A DNA stretch of 53,998 nucleotides from Acidobacteriia bacterium AH_259_A11_L15 (GCA_027717655.1 JALLOH010000008.1:1-53998), one strand, 5' to 3'. Counted from the first letter of the stretch, positions 24,742-33,225 are shown. A program made the numbers and translations. The notes: generated from the letters alone by a model not told the origin.

Positions 24742-25932
24742 CTACCTGTCTTGTTTCGGTCGCAGGGACTTGGCCGACTGGACGGCGTCGGCGCCGTAGC
24801 GGTCGCGCACCCGGTCGGCGGCGCGCGCCAGCCGTTCCAGCCGCTCCCGCTGCTCCGCATCGAAGAGCGACGCCTGCCCGGGCCCCTCCACCAGCGACCC
24901 GGCAGCGATACCTAACAGGCGCACCTTTTTCTTCCTGTCCCAAGCGCGGCGGAAGAGCTCGGCGGCGGTGCGGTAGAGGACCCCGTCGAGGTCGGTGGGC
25001 TCGACCAGGGTCTTCGCCCGGGTCAGGGTGCGGAATTCGGCGGTGCGCAGCTTGAGGGTGATGGTGCGGGCGTGCAGGCGGCCCTCGCGCAGGCGCTTCC
25101 CCACCAGTTCGGCGAGGTGGGAGAGGGTGGCCTCGAGCGTGGCCGGGTCGCCGGTGTCCTCGCTGAACGTCCGCTCGTGGCTGATGGATTTCTGCTCTTC
25201 GTCCACGAACCAGAGGTCGGTGTCCTGCCCGCGGGCCTTCCGGTAGAGGGCCGCGCCCCAGCGGCCGAAGGTTTCCACCAATTGGTCTTCGGGAACTTTC
25301 GCCAGGTCGGCCACGGTGGCGACAGCCATCGAGTAGAGCACCTTCTCGGTTACCTTGCCGATGCCGGGGATGCGCCGGACGGGCAGCGGGGCCAGGAAGG
25401 CCGCTTCGACCCCCTGCGGCACCCAGAGCAGCCCGCGGGGCTTGGCCAAATCCGAGGCCACCTTCGCCACCAGGTAGCTGGCGGCGACGCCGATCGAACA
25501 GGGGAGCCCTGCCCCGCCACCGGCGGGGTTCAGCTCCGTGGCGACGGTGCGCTGGATTTTCTGGGCGGCGTGCCAGGCGGGCCCGTGGAGGCGCTCGGTG
25601 CCGGTGAGGTCAAGGTAGGCTTCGTCAATCGAGACCATCTGCACGATGGGGGTGAAGCGCTCCAGGATGGCGCGGACTTTCTCCGACCATTCTTCGTAAA
25701 GCTCCATCCGCGGCGGGAGGAAGAGGGCGTGGGGGCAGAGGCGCTGGGCGGTGCGCGAGGGCATGGCGGAGTGGATGCCGTACTTGCGGGCCTCGTAGCT
25801 GGCCGCGGCGACGACGCCCCTTTGATCTCCCGGCGCCCCCACGACGACCGGCCTGCCCTTCAGCCCTGGGTCATACAACTCCTCCACCGAGACAAAGAAG
25901 GCATCCATATCGACATGAGCAATCTGCTTCAC
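24742..25932 (-). CDS. dinB: DNA polymerase IV (Y-family)
   Basis: A 396-residue error-prone translesion polymerase. Catalytic motifs are HVDMDAFFVSVEE at the start and VSIDEAYLDLTGTERLHG in the palm, giving the metal-binding Asp and Asp-Glu pair. The helix-hairpin-helix IPGIGKVTEKVLYSM and a little-finger domain (SHERTFSEDTGDPATLEATL) follow. No clear beta-clamp motif is certain; QASLFDAE near the end is a good candidate. The start is GTG 25932 by homology (MKQIAHVDMDAFF); no good ribosome site precedes it. It lies 47 bases downstream of the accessory operon, on the same strand. Confidence 0.95.
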   Translation of the reverse strand: MKQIAHVDMDAFFVSVEELYDPGLKGRPVVVGAPGDQRGVVAAASYEARKYGIHSAMPSRTAQRLCPHALFLPPRMELYEEWSEKVRAILERFTPIVQMVSIDEAYLDLTGTERLHGPAWHAAQKIQRTVATELNPAGGGAGLPCSIGVAASYLVAKVASDLAKPRGLLWVPQGVEAAFLAPLPVRRIPGIGKVTEKVLYSMAVATVADLAKVPEDQLVETFGRWGAALYRKARGQDTDLWFVDEEQKSISHERTFSEDTGDPATLEATLSHLAELVGKRLREGRLHARTITLKLRTAEFRTLTRAKTLVEPTDLDGVLYRTAAELFRRAWDRKKKVRLLGIAAGSLVEGPGQASLFDAEQRERLERLARAADRVRDRYGADAVQSAKSLRPKQDR

Positions 25933-25979
25933 TCGAAAAACTTTTGAGGATTCTAGAATAAGGTTTGGGAGCCCAGTTA

Positions 25980-26393
25980 TTATTTTCGCTTAACAGTCAA
26001 GTAGTAGGTCGATACCGGATGTTCACCCCACTCTTCCTGCTCTTGTCTCCGTAGCCAGAGCTTGAATTGATATTCTCCTAACTCAGGGACTGGAAGGTTT
26101 TGTATTCGCGCATACACACGGTGGCGAGGCTTTGTTAAAACAAACTCAATCTCCCCGCCACCGACCTCACGTCCACTGGGCGAGACTACGGCTATTCTCT
26201 GGACAAAAGTGGCATTTTCTTCACCTTGAAGCCGATGCCAAAGCGACACAGCTTCGAGGTTGACCGTAGCGTTATCGAGCTGGACATCAGGGTCAACTGC
26301 CAATTCTTCGGCAACATTCAAAATACTTAACACGTTTGTCCGATAGTCGACGGAAGTTGAATGGCAGCAAAGATAAAAAGCAAGCCGCGGCAT
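25980..26393 (-). CDS. Accessory operon gene 3: DUF6941-like protein
   Basis: A 137-residue soluble protein that resembles the DUF6941 pattern: a first strand ending in CHSTSVDYRTNVLSILNVAE and a second half with two long strands (EYQFKLWLRRQEQEEWGE). It is mostly beta and may be a small sandwich. The function of the family is unknown. Its ATG overlaps the stop of the preceding gene (TAATG), so it is translationally coupled. Codon use and base composition are visibly AT-richer than the flanking dinB and DUF418 genes. Confidence 0.65.
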   Translation of the reverse strand: MPRLAFYLCCHSTSVDYRTNVLSILNVAEELAVDPDVQLDNATVNLEAVSLWHRLQGEENATFVQRIAVVSPSGREVGGGEIEFVLTKPRHRVYARIQNLPVPELGEYQFKLWLRRQEQEEWGEHPVSTYYLTVKRK

Positions 26394-26887
26394 TAGGAAA
26401 CCATTGCTAACCGCTCTGGCGTCTGCGAAGTCTCAACTGGAGTGTATGCTTCGGTCAGCCGAAAAGGTCTAGCGACTCGTCGCTCTGGAAATACGATAGT
26501 CATCCAACTAGAGGCAGGCCTCATCCTCTCCAAATGACTAGCAATCGCAGAAACCCAGCCTAGGGATCGATTCTCGGAGGAGGCTGCATTTCTGAGTATC
26601 CGTTCAGCCTCAGGCGACGCTGTCGCCGAAAGGACATCAAGGCAAATCGCTAAAGCCACATCATTCTCGAATCTGTACCCTACGTCGGCAGCTGACCGAA
26701 GCAACCGGTCCGCATATTCGCTTACGTCGTCAACATTTTCTGGTCTCTCTTGAACGTAAAACCTAAGGGCTCTTGCAATTGGATGAGTCGAAATTATTTG
26801 CAGGAAGCTAGAAAGGTCATCTGCGATTGCAGTTCGAGCGTAGAGATCATTTGATTCGAGTTGTTCTCTGAGTTGCTGGAACCTCAT
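26393..26887 (-). CDS. Accessory operon gene 2: helical protein of unknown function
   Basis: A 164-residue protein, almost all helix, with pairs of helices that look HEAT- or ARM-like (NDLYARTAIADDLSSFLQII, VDDVSEYADRLLRSAADVGY, FENDVALAICLDVLSATASP). No signal peptide, membrane segment or catalytic motif. Family not recognised. Its start overlaps the stop of gene 1 by four bases (ATGA) and its stop overlaps the start of gene 3, so the three products are made together and may form a complex. Confidence 0.6.
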   Translation of the reverse strand: MRFQQLREQLESNDLYARTAIADDLSSFLQIISTHPIARALRFYVQERPENVDDVSEYADRLLRSAADVGYRFENDVALAICLDVLSATASPEAERILRNAASSENRSLGWVSAIASHLERMRPASSWMTIVFPERRVARPFRLTEAYTPVETSQTPERLAMVS

Positions 26888-27348
26888 GCTGGCCTGTCAG
26901 TCCAATACCTTATCTCTCTGCCGTATTCGTCAGGGCTGTTGTTCACAGTGTGAATATATTCAGCAGCTTCCCCCCACTTACTTATTACCAAAGGGACAAA
27001 ACTTTTTCCAATCCACTCAGGAACAAGAACGACAGCGGTGTGCGAAATCTCTCCATCCCTAAGAAACACTACTATATCACCATTAACTACCTCGTGTGGA
27101 ATCACCTCCCGATATCCATCATCAACTCGAATGAGTTCTAGGTCGCCTAGTTCATGGATTCTGGCTCGGCGATTCGCGAAAACAAGCCCGTGGCAATTGT
27201 ATTGACCTGTTGGCGGCCTCCTGACTCTGTTCTGCGGAAACCTATCTCGCCAGTATGTCACAACATAGGGAACACGATGAGGAGCAATGTCAGGGTTCAC
27301 GTTTGTCCGAAGCGTTCGACCTCGCCTCGTTTGTACTATGATTGCCAA
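26884..27348 (-). CDS. Accessory operon gene 1: cysteine-peptidase-like (NlpC/CHAP-type) protein
   Basis: A 154-residue protein with the layout of small papain-like hydrolases: a cysteine at the start of a helix (GQYNCHGLVFANRRA, Cys52), then a beta strand pair with GDIVVFLRDGEISHTAVVLV giving His103, and a following VISKWGEAAEYIH strand. These fit the Cys-His pair of NlpC/P60, CHAP or related domains, but without signal peptide, so it would act in the cytoplasm or be exported by partners. The start appears to be TTG 27348 with GAGGAAA just upstream. First gene of the operon; substrate unknown. Confidence 0.62.
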   Translation of the reverse strand: MAIIVQTRRGRTLRTNVNPDIAPHRVPYVVTYWRDRFPQNRVRRPPTGQYNCHGLVFANRRARIHELGDLELIRVDDGYREVIPHEVVNGDIVVFLRDGEISHTAVVLVPEWIGKSFVPLVISKWGEAAEYIHTVNNSPDEYGREIRYWTDRPA

Positions 27349-27530
27349 TTTCCTCGCTCCAAGGAAGAAAACCGCATATACGGTAGGCTCTGAATAGTAA
27401 AGAAGTCAATACAAGCCCAGATTAACAATCCGTCTTTCGTTGACTTCATCACCTAGACTCGCGGCCAAGCGCAATCCCATGCCTGAGCCTGCCCCTTTCC
27501 GAGAAGCTGAGAGGGAGGCGGCGGCCATTC
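27349..27530. other. Intergenic region upstream of the accessory operon
   Basis: AT-rich near 27370-27440, with TTGACT on the minus strand near 27403 but no good -10 at the usual distance. No gene or hairpin is evident up to the repeat at 27531. Confidence 0.4.
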
Positions 27531-27662
27531 TGTCATCCCGAGCCCTTGCCCCGAAGCTTCGAGGCCCATGGGGGCGAGGGATCTGCAGTTGTTGTCAGAA
27601 GAGGAAAATGCAGATTCCTCGCTCCTTCGGCTTCGCTCAGGACAAGTGCGCTCGGAATGACA
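27531..27662. repeat. TGTCATCCCGAG...CGGAATGACA compound palindrome
   Basis: Outer arms TGTCATCCCGAGC and GCTCGGAATGACA; inner words GAGGGATCTGCAG and CTGCAGATTCCTCGC-like partner, and a palindromic unit at 27618-27643. Same family as 37663-37760. Confidence 0.65.
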
Positions 27663-27714
27663 AGCAGCAATGCGGTGTTGCCTTGGGGGCGGGGCGGCTT
27701 ACCTCTTATCGTCC

Positions 27715-27787
27715 AAGAGTCGCAGGGTCAAGGAGTCCAAGACTCTACCGACTCTTTGACGTGCGACCCTGCGACGGTTTGACTCTT
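27715..27787. repeat. Multi-stem inverted repeat upstream of the DUF418 gene
   Basis: GTCGCAGGGTC (27719-27729) pairs with GACCCTGCGAC (27765-27775); AAGAGTC (27715-27721) can also pair with GACTCTT (27781-27787), and inner GAGTC/GACTC copies add small stems. It ends 41 bases before the DUF418 start codon and would form an extended hairpin in the leader if transcribed. Confidence 0.6.
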
Positions 27788-27827
27788 CGCCTCGCCTTCT
27801 CTAGAATCCGCCGCCAAAGAGGCCTCA

Positions 27828-29087
27828 ATGAACAGCCCTGACTCGCCGACCGCCCGACAAGGCCCCACCGCGCCGCGGGAGCGGATCGGGTCGCTGGACG
27901 TGCTGCGGGGGTTCGCCCTGCTGGGCATCCTGGTGATGAACATCCAGGCGTTCGCGATGCCCCAGTCGGCCTACATCAACCCCACCGCCTACGGCGAGCT
28001 GACGGGGGCGAACCGCTGGGTGTGGATTCTCTCCCACGTGCTCACCGACCAGAAGATGATGACTATCTTCTCGATGCTGTTCGGCGCCGGCATCCTGCTC
28101 TTCACCAGCCGGCTGGAGGCCCGGGGGCAGCCCGTCCGCGGGCGGCACAACCGGCGGATGTTCTGGCTGATCCTGTTCGGGCTGCTGCACGGCTACCTGC
28201 TCTGGTACGGGGACATCCTGTTCCTCTACGGCATCTGCGGGCTGATCGTCTACGGGTTTCGCGAGCTGCGCCCGCGCTGGCTATTGATCCTGGGCGTGCT
28301 GGTCATCGCTATCCACACCCCCATCTATCTCTTCTTCGGCTCCACGATGCCCCACTGGCCAGAGAAGGAGCGGACCGGCTTCCGGGAAAACACCTGGCAG
28401 CCCCCGCCGGAAAAAATCGAATGGGAGGTCACGACCTACCGCGGCGGCTGGCTCCAGCAGATGGACCACCGCGTCCGCGCCACATTCGCGTTTGAAACTT
28501 TCGGGCTGCTCATCTGGGGTTTCTGGCGGGCGGCGGGGCTGATGCTGGTGGGGATGGGGCTCTACAAGCTGGGGGTGTTCAGCGCCCGGGGCTCGCCGCG
28601 CTTCTACGCCGGGCTCATCGCCGCCGCTCTCTTGGTGGGGGTGCCGGTGGTCGTCTACGGCATCAACTGGAACTTCAGCCACGGCTGGCCGCCGGTCTCG
28701 CTCTTCTACGGCTCGCAGTTCAACTACTGGGGGAGTTTGCTGGTGAGCCTGGGGTGGGTGGGCGCCGTGATGCTCATCTGCCAGCGGCGCGCGCTGGGCT
28801 GGCTGACGCGGCGGCTGGCCGCCGTCGGCCAGATGGCCTTCTCAAACTACTTCCTGCACACCCTCATCTGCACGACCATCTTCTACGGGCACGGCCTGGG
28901 GCTGTTCGGGAGCGTGGAGCGTTGGGGGCAGATAGTGATTGTCTTCGCGGTGTGGGGGTTGCAGTTGCTGGTTTCGCCGATTTGGCTGCGGCGCTTCCGC
29001 TTCGGGCCGCTGGAGTGGCTGTGGCGCTCGCTCACCTACGGCCAGCGCCAGCCCATGCGGCGGCACCCGCAGCCCTTAGCGGCGTGA
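27828..29087 (+). CDS. DUF418 family integral membrane protein
   Basis: A 419-residue polytopic protein with about nine to ten helices. The conserved start IGSLDVLRGFALLGILVMNI and TIFSMLFGAGILLF, the FWLILFGLLHGYLLWYGDIL helix, and the C-terminal GQMAFSNYFLHTLICTTIFY block identify the DUF418 group, related to acyltransferase-3-like membrane proteins; function is not established. ATG 27828 follows GAGG by six bases. It stands alone, with an inverted repeat upstream and a palindromic repeat starting one base after its stop. Confidence 0.85.
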   Translation: MNSPDSPTARQGPTAPRERIGSLDVLRGFALLGILVMNIQAFAMPQSAYINPTAYGELTGANRWVWILSHVLTDQKMMTIFSMLFGAGILLFTSRLEARGQPVRGRHNRRMFWLILFGLLHGYLLWYGDILFLYGICGLIVYGFRELRPRWLLILGVLVIAIHTPIYLFFGSTMPHWPEKERTGFRENTWQPPPEKIEWEVTTYRGGWLQQMDHRVRATFAFETFGLLIWGFWRAAGLMLVGMGLYKLGVFSARGSPRFYAGLIAAALLVGVPVVVYGINWNFSHGWPPVSLFYGSQFNYWGSLLVSLGWVGAVMLICQRRALGWLTRRLAAVGQMAFSNYFLHTLICTTIFYGHGLGLFGSVERWGQIVIVFAVWGLQLLVSPIWLRRFRFGPLEWLWRSLTYGQRQPMRRHPQPLAA

Positions 29088-29194
29088 TGTCATTCTGAGC
29101 CCGCAGGGCGCTTGTCCTGAGCGGAGCCGAAGGGAAGAATCTCAACTGAATGTCCTAGCACAGCTGAGATCCTTCGCTCCGCTCAGGATGACAA
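29088..29194. repeat. TGTCATTCTGAG compound palindrome at a convergent junction
   Basis: Begins immediately after the DUF418 stop. Arms TGTCATTCTGAGC and GCTCAGGATGACA; inner AAGAATCTCA and TGAGATCCTT; one CCTGAGCGGAGCCGAAGGG unit near 29116-29134. It ends eight bases before the VOC stop, so it fills the whole gap between two convergent genes and is well placed as a bidirectional terminator. Confidence 0.7.
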
Positions 29195-29201
29195 ACAAAA
29201 G

Positions 29202-29621
29202 CTAGTAAATCGCCCAGAGGCCGGGCGTAGCGACTTCCAGTAAGTGCCCATCGGGATCGCGAAAATACAAGCTCTGGCCGCCGCGCTCCCAGGTAATCCG
29301 GCTTTCGATCTTGATGCTGTTCACCCCCAGCCACTTCTCCCAGGCTTCGAGTTCCCCGGCAGGGATGGAAAAGGTCAGGTGGGTGGTGCCGCTGCCGTCG
29401 TGGCCGGGCAGGAGACCGTGGGGCCGCTGGATGGGCTGGGCGGAGGCGCCTTTCTTGCAGAGCAGGAGCACCTGGCGGCCGGCGACGCTGAGCGCCTGCA
29501 GCCGTTCGTCGCCGACCAGGGTCTCGAACCCGAAGACATTTTGGTAGAAGCGCGCGGAGCGCTCTACGTCGTCGACGTAGAGCGAGGTCTCCAGCACGCC
29601 TCCCAACTTCGGCCGGATCAT
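29202..29621 (-). CDS. VOC-family (glyoxalase/dioxygenase-like) protein
   Basis: A 139-residue vicinal-oxygen-chelate fold protein with two beta-alpha-beta-beta-beta modules: LETSLYVDDVERSARFYQNV and the closing SLYFRDPDGHLLEVATPG. The Glu of HLLEV and the His of THLTFSI are possible metal ligands; the first-strand ligand is replaced by Ser, so the metal site may be incomplete. I start at ATG 29621 (MIRPKLGG) with GAGGGAGG upstream; a TTG at 29633 would add four residues. Substrate unknown. Confidence 0.8.
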   Translation of the reverse strand: MIRPKLGGVLETSLYVDDVERSARFYQNVFGFETLVGDERLQALSVAGRQVLLLCKKGASAQPIQRPHGLLPGHDGSGTTHLTFSIPAGELEAWEKWLGVNSIKIESRITWERGGQSLYFRDPDGHLLEVATPGLWAIY

Positions 29622-29648
29622 CCCCTCCCTCAAGGGCCAAAGCCAAGG

Positions 29649-30434
29649 CTAGTCGCCCTGGGTGAAGAACTCTTTGAAGATGTTGCGGAGCACGTCGAAA
29701 GCGAAGGCAGTGCCGAACCGGGCCAGGGCTTCGGCGCCGCTGGAATCCTGGTCGCGGGCCCAAGCGGCCGACGCTCCGGCGGCAATCGCCAGGCCGAGGA
29801 CGTTCGAAGAATTGAATGCTGTTCCGCCCTGGTCGGTGCGAGTGACCACGGTGCGGGAAGCGGCGTAGCCGACTCGGTCCCAGAAATCGTGCTGGTTGGA
29901 AGGGTGGTAGCGCGGGTCGTGCCCGAGCAGCGAGGGCAAGGCGAAAGTCCCGAAGAAGTGGCGCGTGCCGTTGAAGGCGACGCGGGCGCCCCAGCGGCGC
30001 AGGAAGCCGTCGAAGCCCTGCTCGTAGCCTTCGTCCAGGTCGGAATCGACCAGCATGGAGAAGCCGGCCCCGGCCGCCGCGGCCAGCAGCGGCACGGGAT
30101 AGAAGGTCCGCCGGAAGCCCAGCTTGAACTTTCCCTCCGGAGTCAGCGGGGTGATGCCGGCCGCGCCCACGCCCTGAGGGAACAGCGCGAGCGCATCGTC
30201 GGAGGAGAAGCGCGCATAGCCAGGAGAAGATTCCGGGACGGCCGGGCGGGCGGGAACAATCGCTTCCGGGTCCCAGAGAACTCCCGGGGGCGGTTCCGTA
30301 ACCGGCAAGGTGGCGCCGGCGAAGATTGCCTCGGGCGTGAAGGGGAAAGGATTTTTTTCTGCCACCTGCGCGGCCAGCGGGGTGAAGGAAGCGGCGAGCC
30401 CGATCAGCAGGGCGAGCGCAAGCGGTTTTCTCAT
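29649..30434 (-). CDS. Secreted or envelope protein of unknown function
   Basis: A 261-residue protein. The first 23 residues (MRKPLALALLIGLAASFTPL) are a signal peptide ending near AQ-VAEKN. The later part has a DPRYHPSNQHDFWDRVGYA segment, a conserved-looking SRTVVTRTDQGG, and two hydrophobic patches (LLAAAAGAGFSMLV and LGLAIAAGASAAW) that could be membrane-associated. I have seen this kind of pattern in acidobacterial envelope proteins but cannot name a function. ATG 30434 is preferred because the signal peptide begins there; AAGGAA lies upstream. Confidence 0.6.
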   Translation of the reverse strand: MRKPLALALLIGLAASFTPLAAQVAEKNPFPFTPEAIFAGATLPVTEPPPGVLWDPEAIVPARPAVPESSPGYARFSSDDALALFPQGVGAAGITPLTPEGKFKLGFRRTFYPVPLLAAAAGAGFSMLVDSDLDEGYEQGFDGFLRRWGARVAFNGTRHFFGTFALPSLLGHDPRYHPSNQHDFWDRVGYAASRTVVTRTDQGGTAFNSSNVLGLAIAAGASAAWARDQDSSGAEALARFGTAFAFDVLRNIFKEFFTQGD

Positions 30435-30498
30435 GGGACAGTTCCTTCGCTTGACCATATGCCAGCCGGCCGCCGGTTGCAAGCGCGGCGCGTTCTCC

Positions 30499-31386
30499 TC
30501 AGGTCGCCTTCCGGGCGGCCAGGACGCGCGGGATGCCCTGCAAATCGTTGCTGACCTCGAGGTTCGTCCAAGCCTCGCCCAGCAGGGCGCGGACGCGCCC
30601 CTCCATGGCGTAGCCCAGCTCCATCACCAGCCAGCCGCGCGGCACCAGGGCGGCGCGCGCCTCCGCAATCAGGCGGCGGGAGAAGGCCAGGCCGGCTTCC
30701 GGGGAGTAGAGCGCAGCGGGGGGCTCGTGCGCGCGCACTTCGCGAGGCAGCCGGGCCGAATCTTCGGGAGCGACATAGGGCGGGTTGGACACCACCAGAT
30801 CGAAGGCGCGGGTGTCGAAGTCGGCGCTGGCAGCGCCGTGGTGGCTGAGGAAGACCGCCAAGATGTCGCTCGAAACGAATTGCACTCGGTGCGCCAGCTC
30901 CAAGTTGTCCGCGTTGCGCCGGGCGAGGGCGAGCGCCTGGGGGGAGGACTCGGTGGCCACGATTTCCGCCTGCGGCAGTTCGCTGGCCAGCGCCAGAGCG
31001 ATGCAACCCGAGCCGGTGCCCACGTCCACGATGCGGGCATCCTGGCGCTGGAGCCGCTCCCGGACGATTCGCAGCGCCACCTCGACCACGTGCTCGGTCT
31101 CCGGCCGGGGAATGAAGACGCCCGGCTCGACGCGGAAGGACAAGCCCCAGAACTCCTGCCGGCCGGTGAGGTACTGCGTGGGCTTGCCGGCGGCGCGCTG
31201 GGCGAGGAGTTGACGGTAGGCGCGCTCCTCGTCCGGGATCATCTCCCATTCCGGGTGAGCGTGGAGGAAGGCGCGGTCGCGCCGCAGGACGTGCATCAGG
31301 AGAACTTCCGCGGTGGTGGGGGCCGAGGGCAGCTGAGCGGCGGTGAGCCGCCCGATGGCTTCGCGCAGCGCCTCGCGGACGTTCAT
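30499..31386 (-). CDS. prmC: Release factor glutamine methyltransferase
   Basis: A 295-residue SAM-dependent methyltransferase that methylates the GGQ glutamine of release factors. Shown by the N-terminal helical domain (VREALREAIGRLTAAQLPSA), QEFWGLSFRVEPGVFIPRPE, the SAM loop VDVGTGSGCIALALA, and the catalytic NPPY in DLVVSNPPYVAPED. ATG 31386 has no clear ribosome site; a TTG at 31410 would add eight residues. It lies downstream of prfA on the same strand, its usual partner, with a small ORF in between. Confidence 0.92.
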   Translation of the reverse strand: MNVREALREAIGRLTAAQLPSAPTTAEVLLMHVLRRDRAFLHAHPEWEMIPDEERAYRQLLAQRAAGKPTQYLTGRQEFWGLSFRVEPGVFIPRPETEHVVEVALRIVRERLQRQDARIVDVGTGSGCIALALASELPQAEIVATESSPQALALARRNADNLELAHRVQFVSSDILAVFLSHHGAASADFDTRAFDLVVSNPPYVAPEDSARLPREVRAHEPPAALYSPEAGLAFSRRLIAEARAALVPRGWLVMELGYAMEGRVRALLGEAWTNLEVSNDLQGIPRVLAARKAT

Positions 31387-31461
31387 AGGGAGGGAAACCC
31401 CGCGTACCAATCCTACCGCCGCGCGAGGGAAGACAGGTAGCGCAAGTTGCCGAGGGCGTAC

Positions 31462-31614
31462 CTACTTCTTCCGCGGCTTCTTGGCTGACTGCTCCGCCAC
31501 CCGGTCGCACATCTCGTCATAGGTGGCGATGATTTGCGGCAGGCTCATCGCTGCCCCGCGAGCGCTGTAAAAAGCGACGGTCAGGATGGCGGCGACGATA
31601 TTGGTTTCCTTCAT
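31462..31614 (-). CDS. Small hypothetical protein between prfA and prmC
   Basis: A 50-residue protein, MKETNIVAAILTVAFYSARG at the start and a basic tail KKPRKK at the end, with a mid-part resembling a helix (LPQIIATYDEMCDRVAEQ). GAGGTG eight bases before the ATG supports expression. The family is not recognised. The N-terminal hydrophobic stretch is short for a membrane helix. Confidence 0.5.
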   Translation of the reverse strand: MKETNIVAAILTVAFYSARGAAMSLPQIIATYDEMCDRVAEQSAKKPRKK

Positions 31615-31751
31615 GCGACGCACCTCGTGAGCAGGAATTGGGGCCATCAAGGTAACCGGTAGGGCAGGTTCGTGCAAGCATCCCCGCGGTTTTGTTCAAG
31701 AACCGATTCGCCACAGAGACACGGAGGCCACAGAGAAAGACGGGAAGTAGT

Positions 31752-32834
31752 TCAGGCGCTGACCAGCTCCTGGCGGAGACGCTGGGCCTGGTAGTGAGTG
31801 AGGAGGGCGTCGACCAGCGGCTGGAGCTTGCCGTCCAGCACGTCGGGCAATTGATGCAAGGTCAGCCCGATGCGGTGGTCGGTGACGCGGTTCTGGGGAA
31901 AGTTGTAGGTGCGGATTTTCTCGCTGCGGTCGCCGCTCTTGACCATGGTGCGGCGCTCGTCCCGCAGGCGGGACTGCTGGCGTTCGAGCTCCTGCTCATA
32001 CAGGCGGGTGCGCAGCACGCGCATGGCCTTGGCCTTGTTCTTGATCTGCGACTTCTCGTCCTGGCAGGTGACCACCAGGTTCGTCGGCAGGTGGGTGATG
32101 CGGACGGCGGAGTAGGTGGTGTTCACCGACTGGCCGCCGGGACCGGAGGAGCAGAAGGTGTCGATGCGCAGGTCTTTGGGCTCGAGCTGGATGTCAATTT
32201 CTTCCGCTTCCGGCAGCACGGCCACGGTGGCGGCCGAAGTGTGGATACGTCCCTGCTGCTCGGTCTCCGGCACGCGCTGCACGCGATGGACGCCGCTCTC
32301 GTATTTCAGCTTACTGTAGACCTTCCCGCCCTGGATGGAGGCGATGACTTCTTTCAAACCGCCGACGGTGCTGGGGCTGGTGGAGAGAACTTCGACTTTC
32401 CAGCCCTGGGACTCGGCATAGCGGGTGTACATCCGGAACAGTTCCTGGGCGAAGAGCGTAGCTTCGCCGCCGCCAGTGCCGGCGCGGATTTCCAGCAGGA
32501 CGTTCTTTTCGTCGTTCGGGTCCTTGGGCAGCAGCAGCAGTTTCAGCTCCTGCTCGAGGGCCTCTTTGGTTCGCTCCAGCTTGGGCAACTCCTCGTGAGC
32601 CAGCGGCTTCATCTCCGCGTCTTCCAGCAGCGCCCGGGTCTCGCGCAGGTGCTTCTCCATGTCTTTCCACTGGCGGTACTTTTCGACCAGGCCGCGCAAT
32701 TCCGCGTGAGCTTTGGCCAATTTCTGGTAGCGGGCGGTGTCCGAGTACACCTCGGGCTGGGCGAGCTCCCGGGTCAACTCCTCGTAGCGCGCCTCCACCT
32801 GGTCGAGTTTGTCAAACATCGAAGGGGTCGCCAT
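31752..32834 (-). CDS. prfA: Peptide chain release factor 1
   Basis: A 360-residue class I release factor that reads UAA and UAG. Stop-codon recognition region [20 protein letters not shown] with the PxT tripeptide as PET (189-191), and the peptidyl-transferase motif [19 protein letters not shown] with GGQ at 233-235, mark it as RF1 rather than RF2. Length is normal. prmC, which would methylate Gln235, lies about 360 bases downstream. Confidence 0.97.
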   Translation of the reverse strand: MATPSMFDKLDQVEARYEELTRELAQPEVYSDTARYQKLAKAHAELRGLVEKYRQWKDMEKHLRETRALLEDAEMKPLAHEELPKLERTKEALEQELKLLLLPKDPNDEKNVLLEIRAGTGGGEATLFAQELFRMYTRYAESQGWKVEVLSTSPSTVGGLKEVIASIQGGKVYSKLKYESGVHRVQRVPETEQQGRIHTSAATVAVLPEAEEIDIQLEPKDLRIDTFCSSGPGGQSVNTTYSAVRITHLPTNLVVTCQDEKSQIKNKAKAMRVLRTRLYEQELERQQSRLRDERRTMVKSGDRSEKIRTYNFPQNRVTDHRIGLTLHQLPDVLDGKLQPLVDALLTHYQAQRLRQELVSA

Positions 32835-32901
32835 ATTTTTTAGTTTACTCCAGTTCTCTCCTTCTGAGCGGACAAGCCAAGATTCTCGGCGCCCGGACGG
32901 G

Positions 32902-33117
32902 CTACGCGCCCGCCAAGTTCTTCAGCGGGTTGGGGAGGGCGGGGTCGAACGCCAGGATGCTGGGGATGGTGCTCATGGCGAGGAGGCGCCGGGCGCCCCC
33001 GTTGACCAGCTTCTTCACTTCTTCGTGCAGCACTGCGCCGTGCTCCATGGTCAACTTCCCGCGCGGCGCCACCCCCGCCACGCCGCTCTCCTGGCGGGTT
33101 TTGACCTCTAAGGCCAT
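32902..33117 (-). pseudogene. Truncated STAS-like domain protein
   Basis: 71 residues starting ALEVKTRQESGVAGVAPRGK, with TMEHGAVLHEEVKKLVNGGA, which matches the first half of a STAS (anti-sigma antagonist) domain: strand, strand, helix. After GARRLLA the expected 'DSSGLG' phosphorylation loop and final helix are missing and the sequence reads [20 protein letters not shown] instead. It may be a decayed gene or an unrelated small protein. No good ribosome site. Confidence 0.35.
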
Positions 33118-33178
33118 AGGGCAAGTATACCAGAGCCGACGAGGGACAAGCAGTCTCCCCACGTCGGAGAGAAAGACA

Positions 33179-33213
33179 CGGCTGAGATTCTTCGCTTCGC
33201 TCAGAATGACAAA
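33179..33213. repeat. Half element of the TGTCATTCTGAG family
   Basis: Reads GGCTGAGATTCTTCGC followed by TTCGCTCAGAATGACA, i.e. only the right arm of the compound palindrome seen complete at 24531-24645. Confidence 0.6.
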
Positions 33214-33225
33214 AAAAGGATCGTG

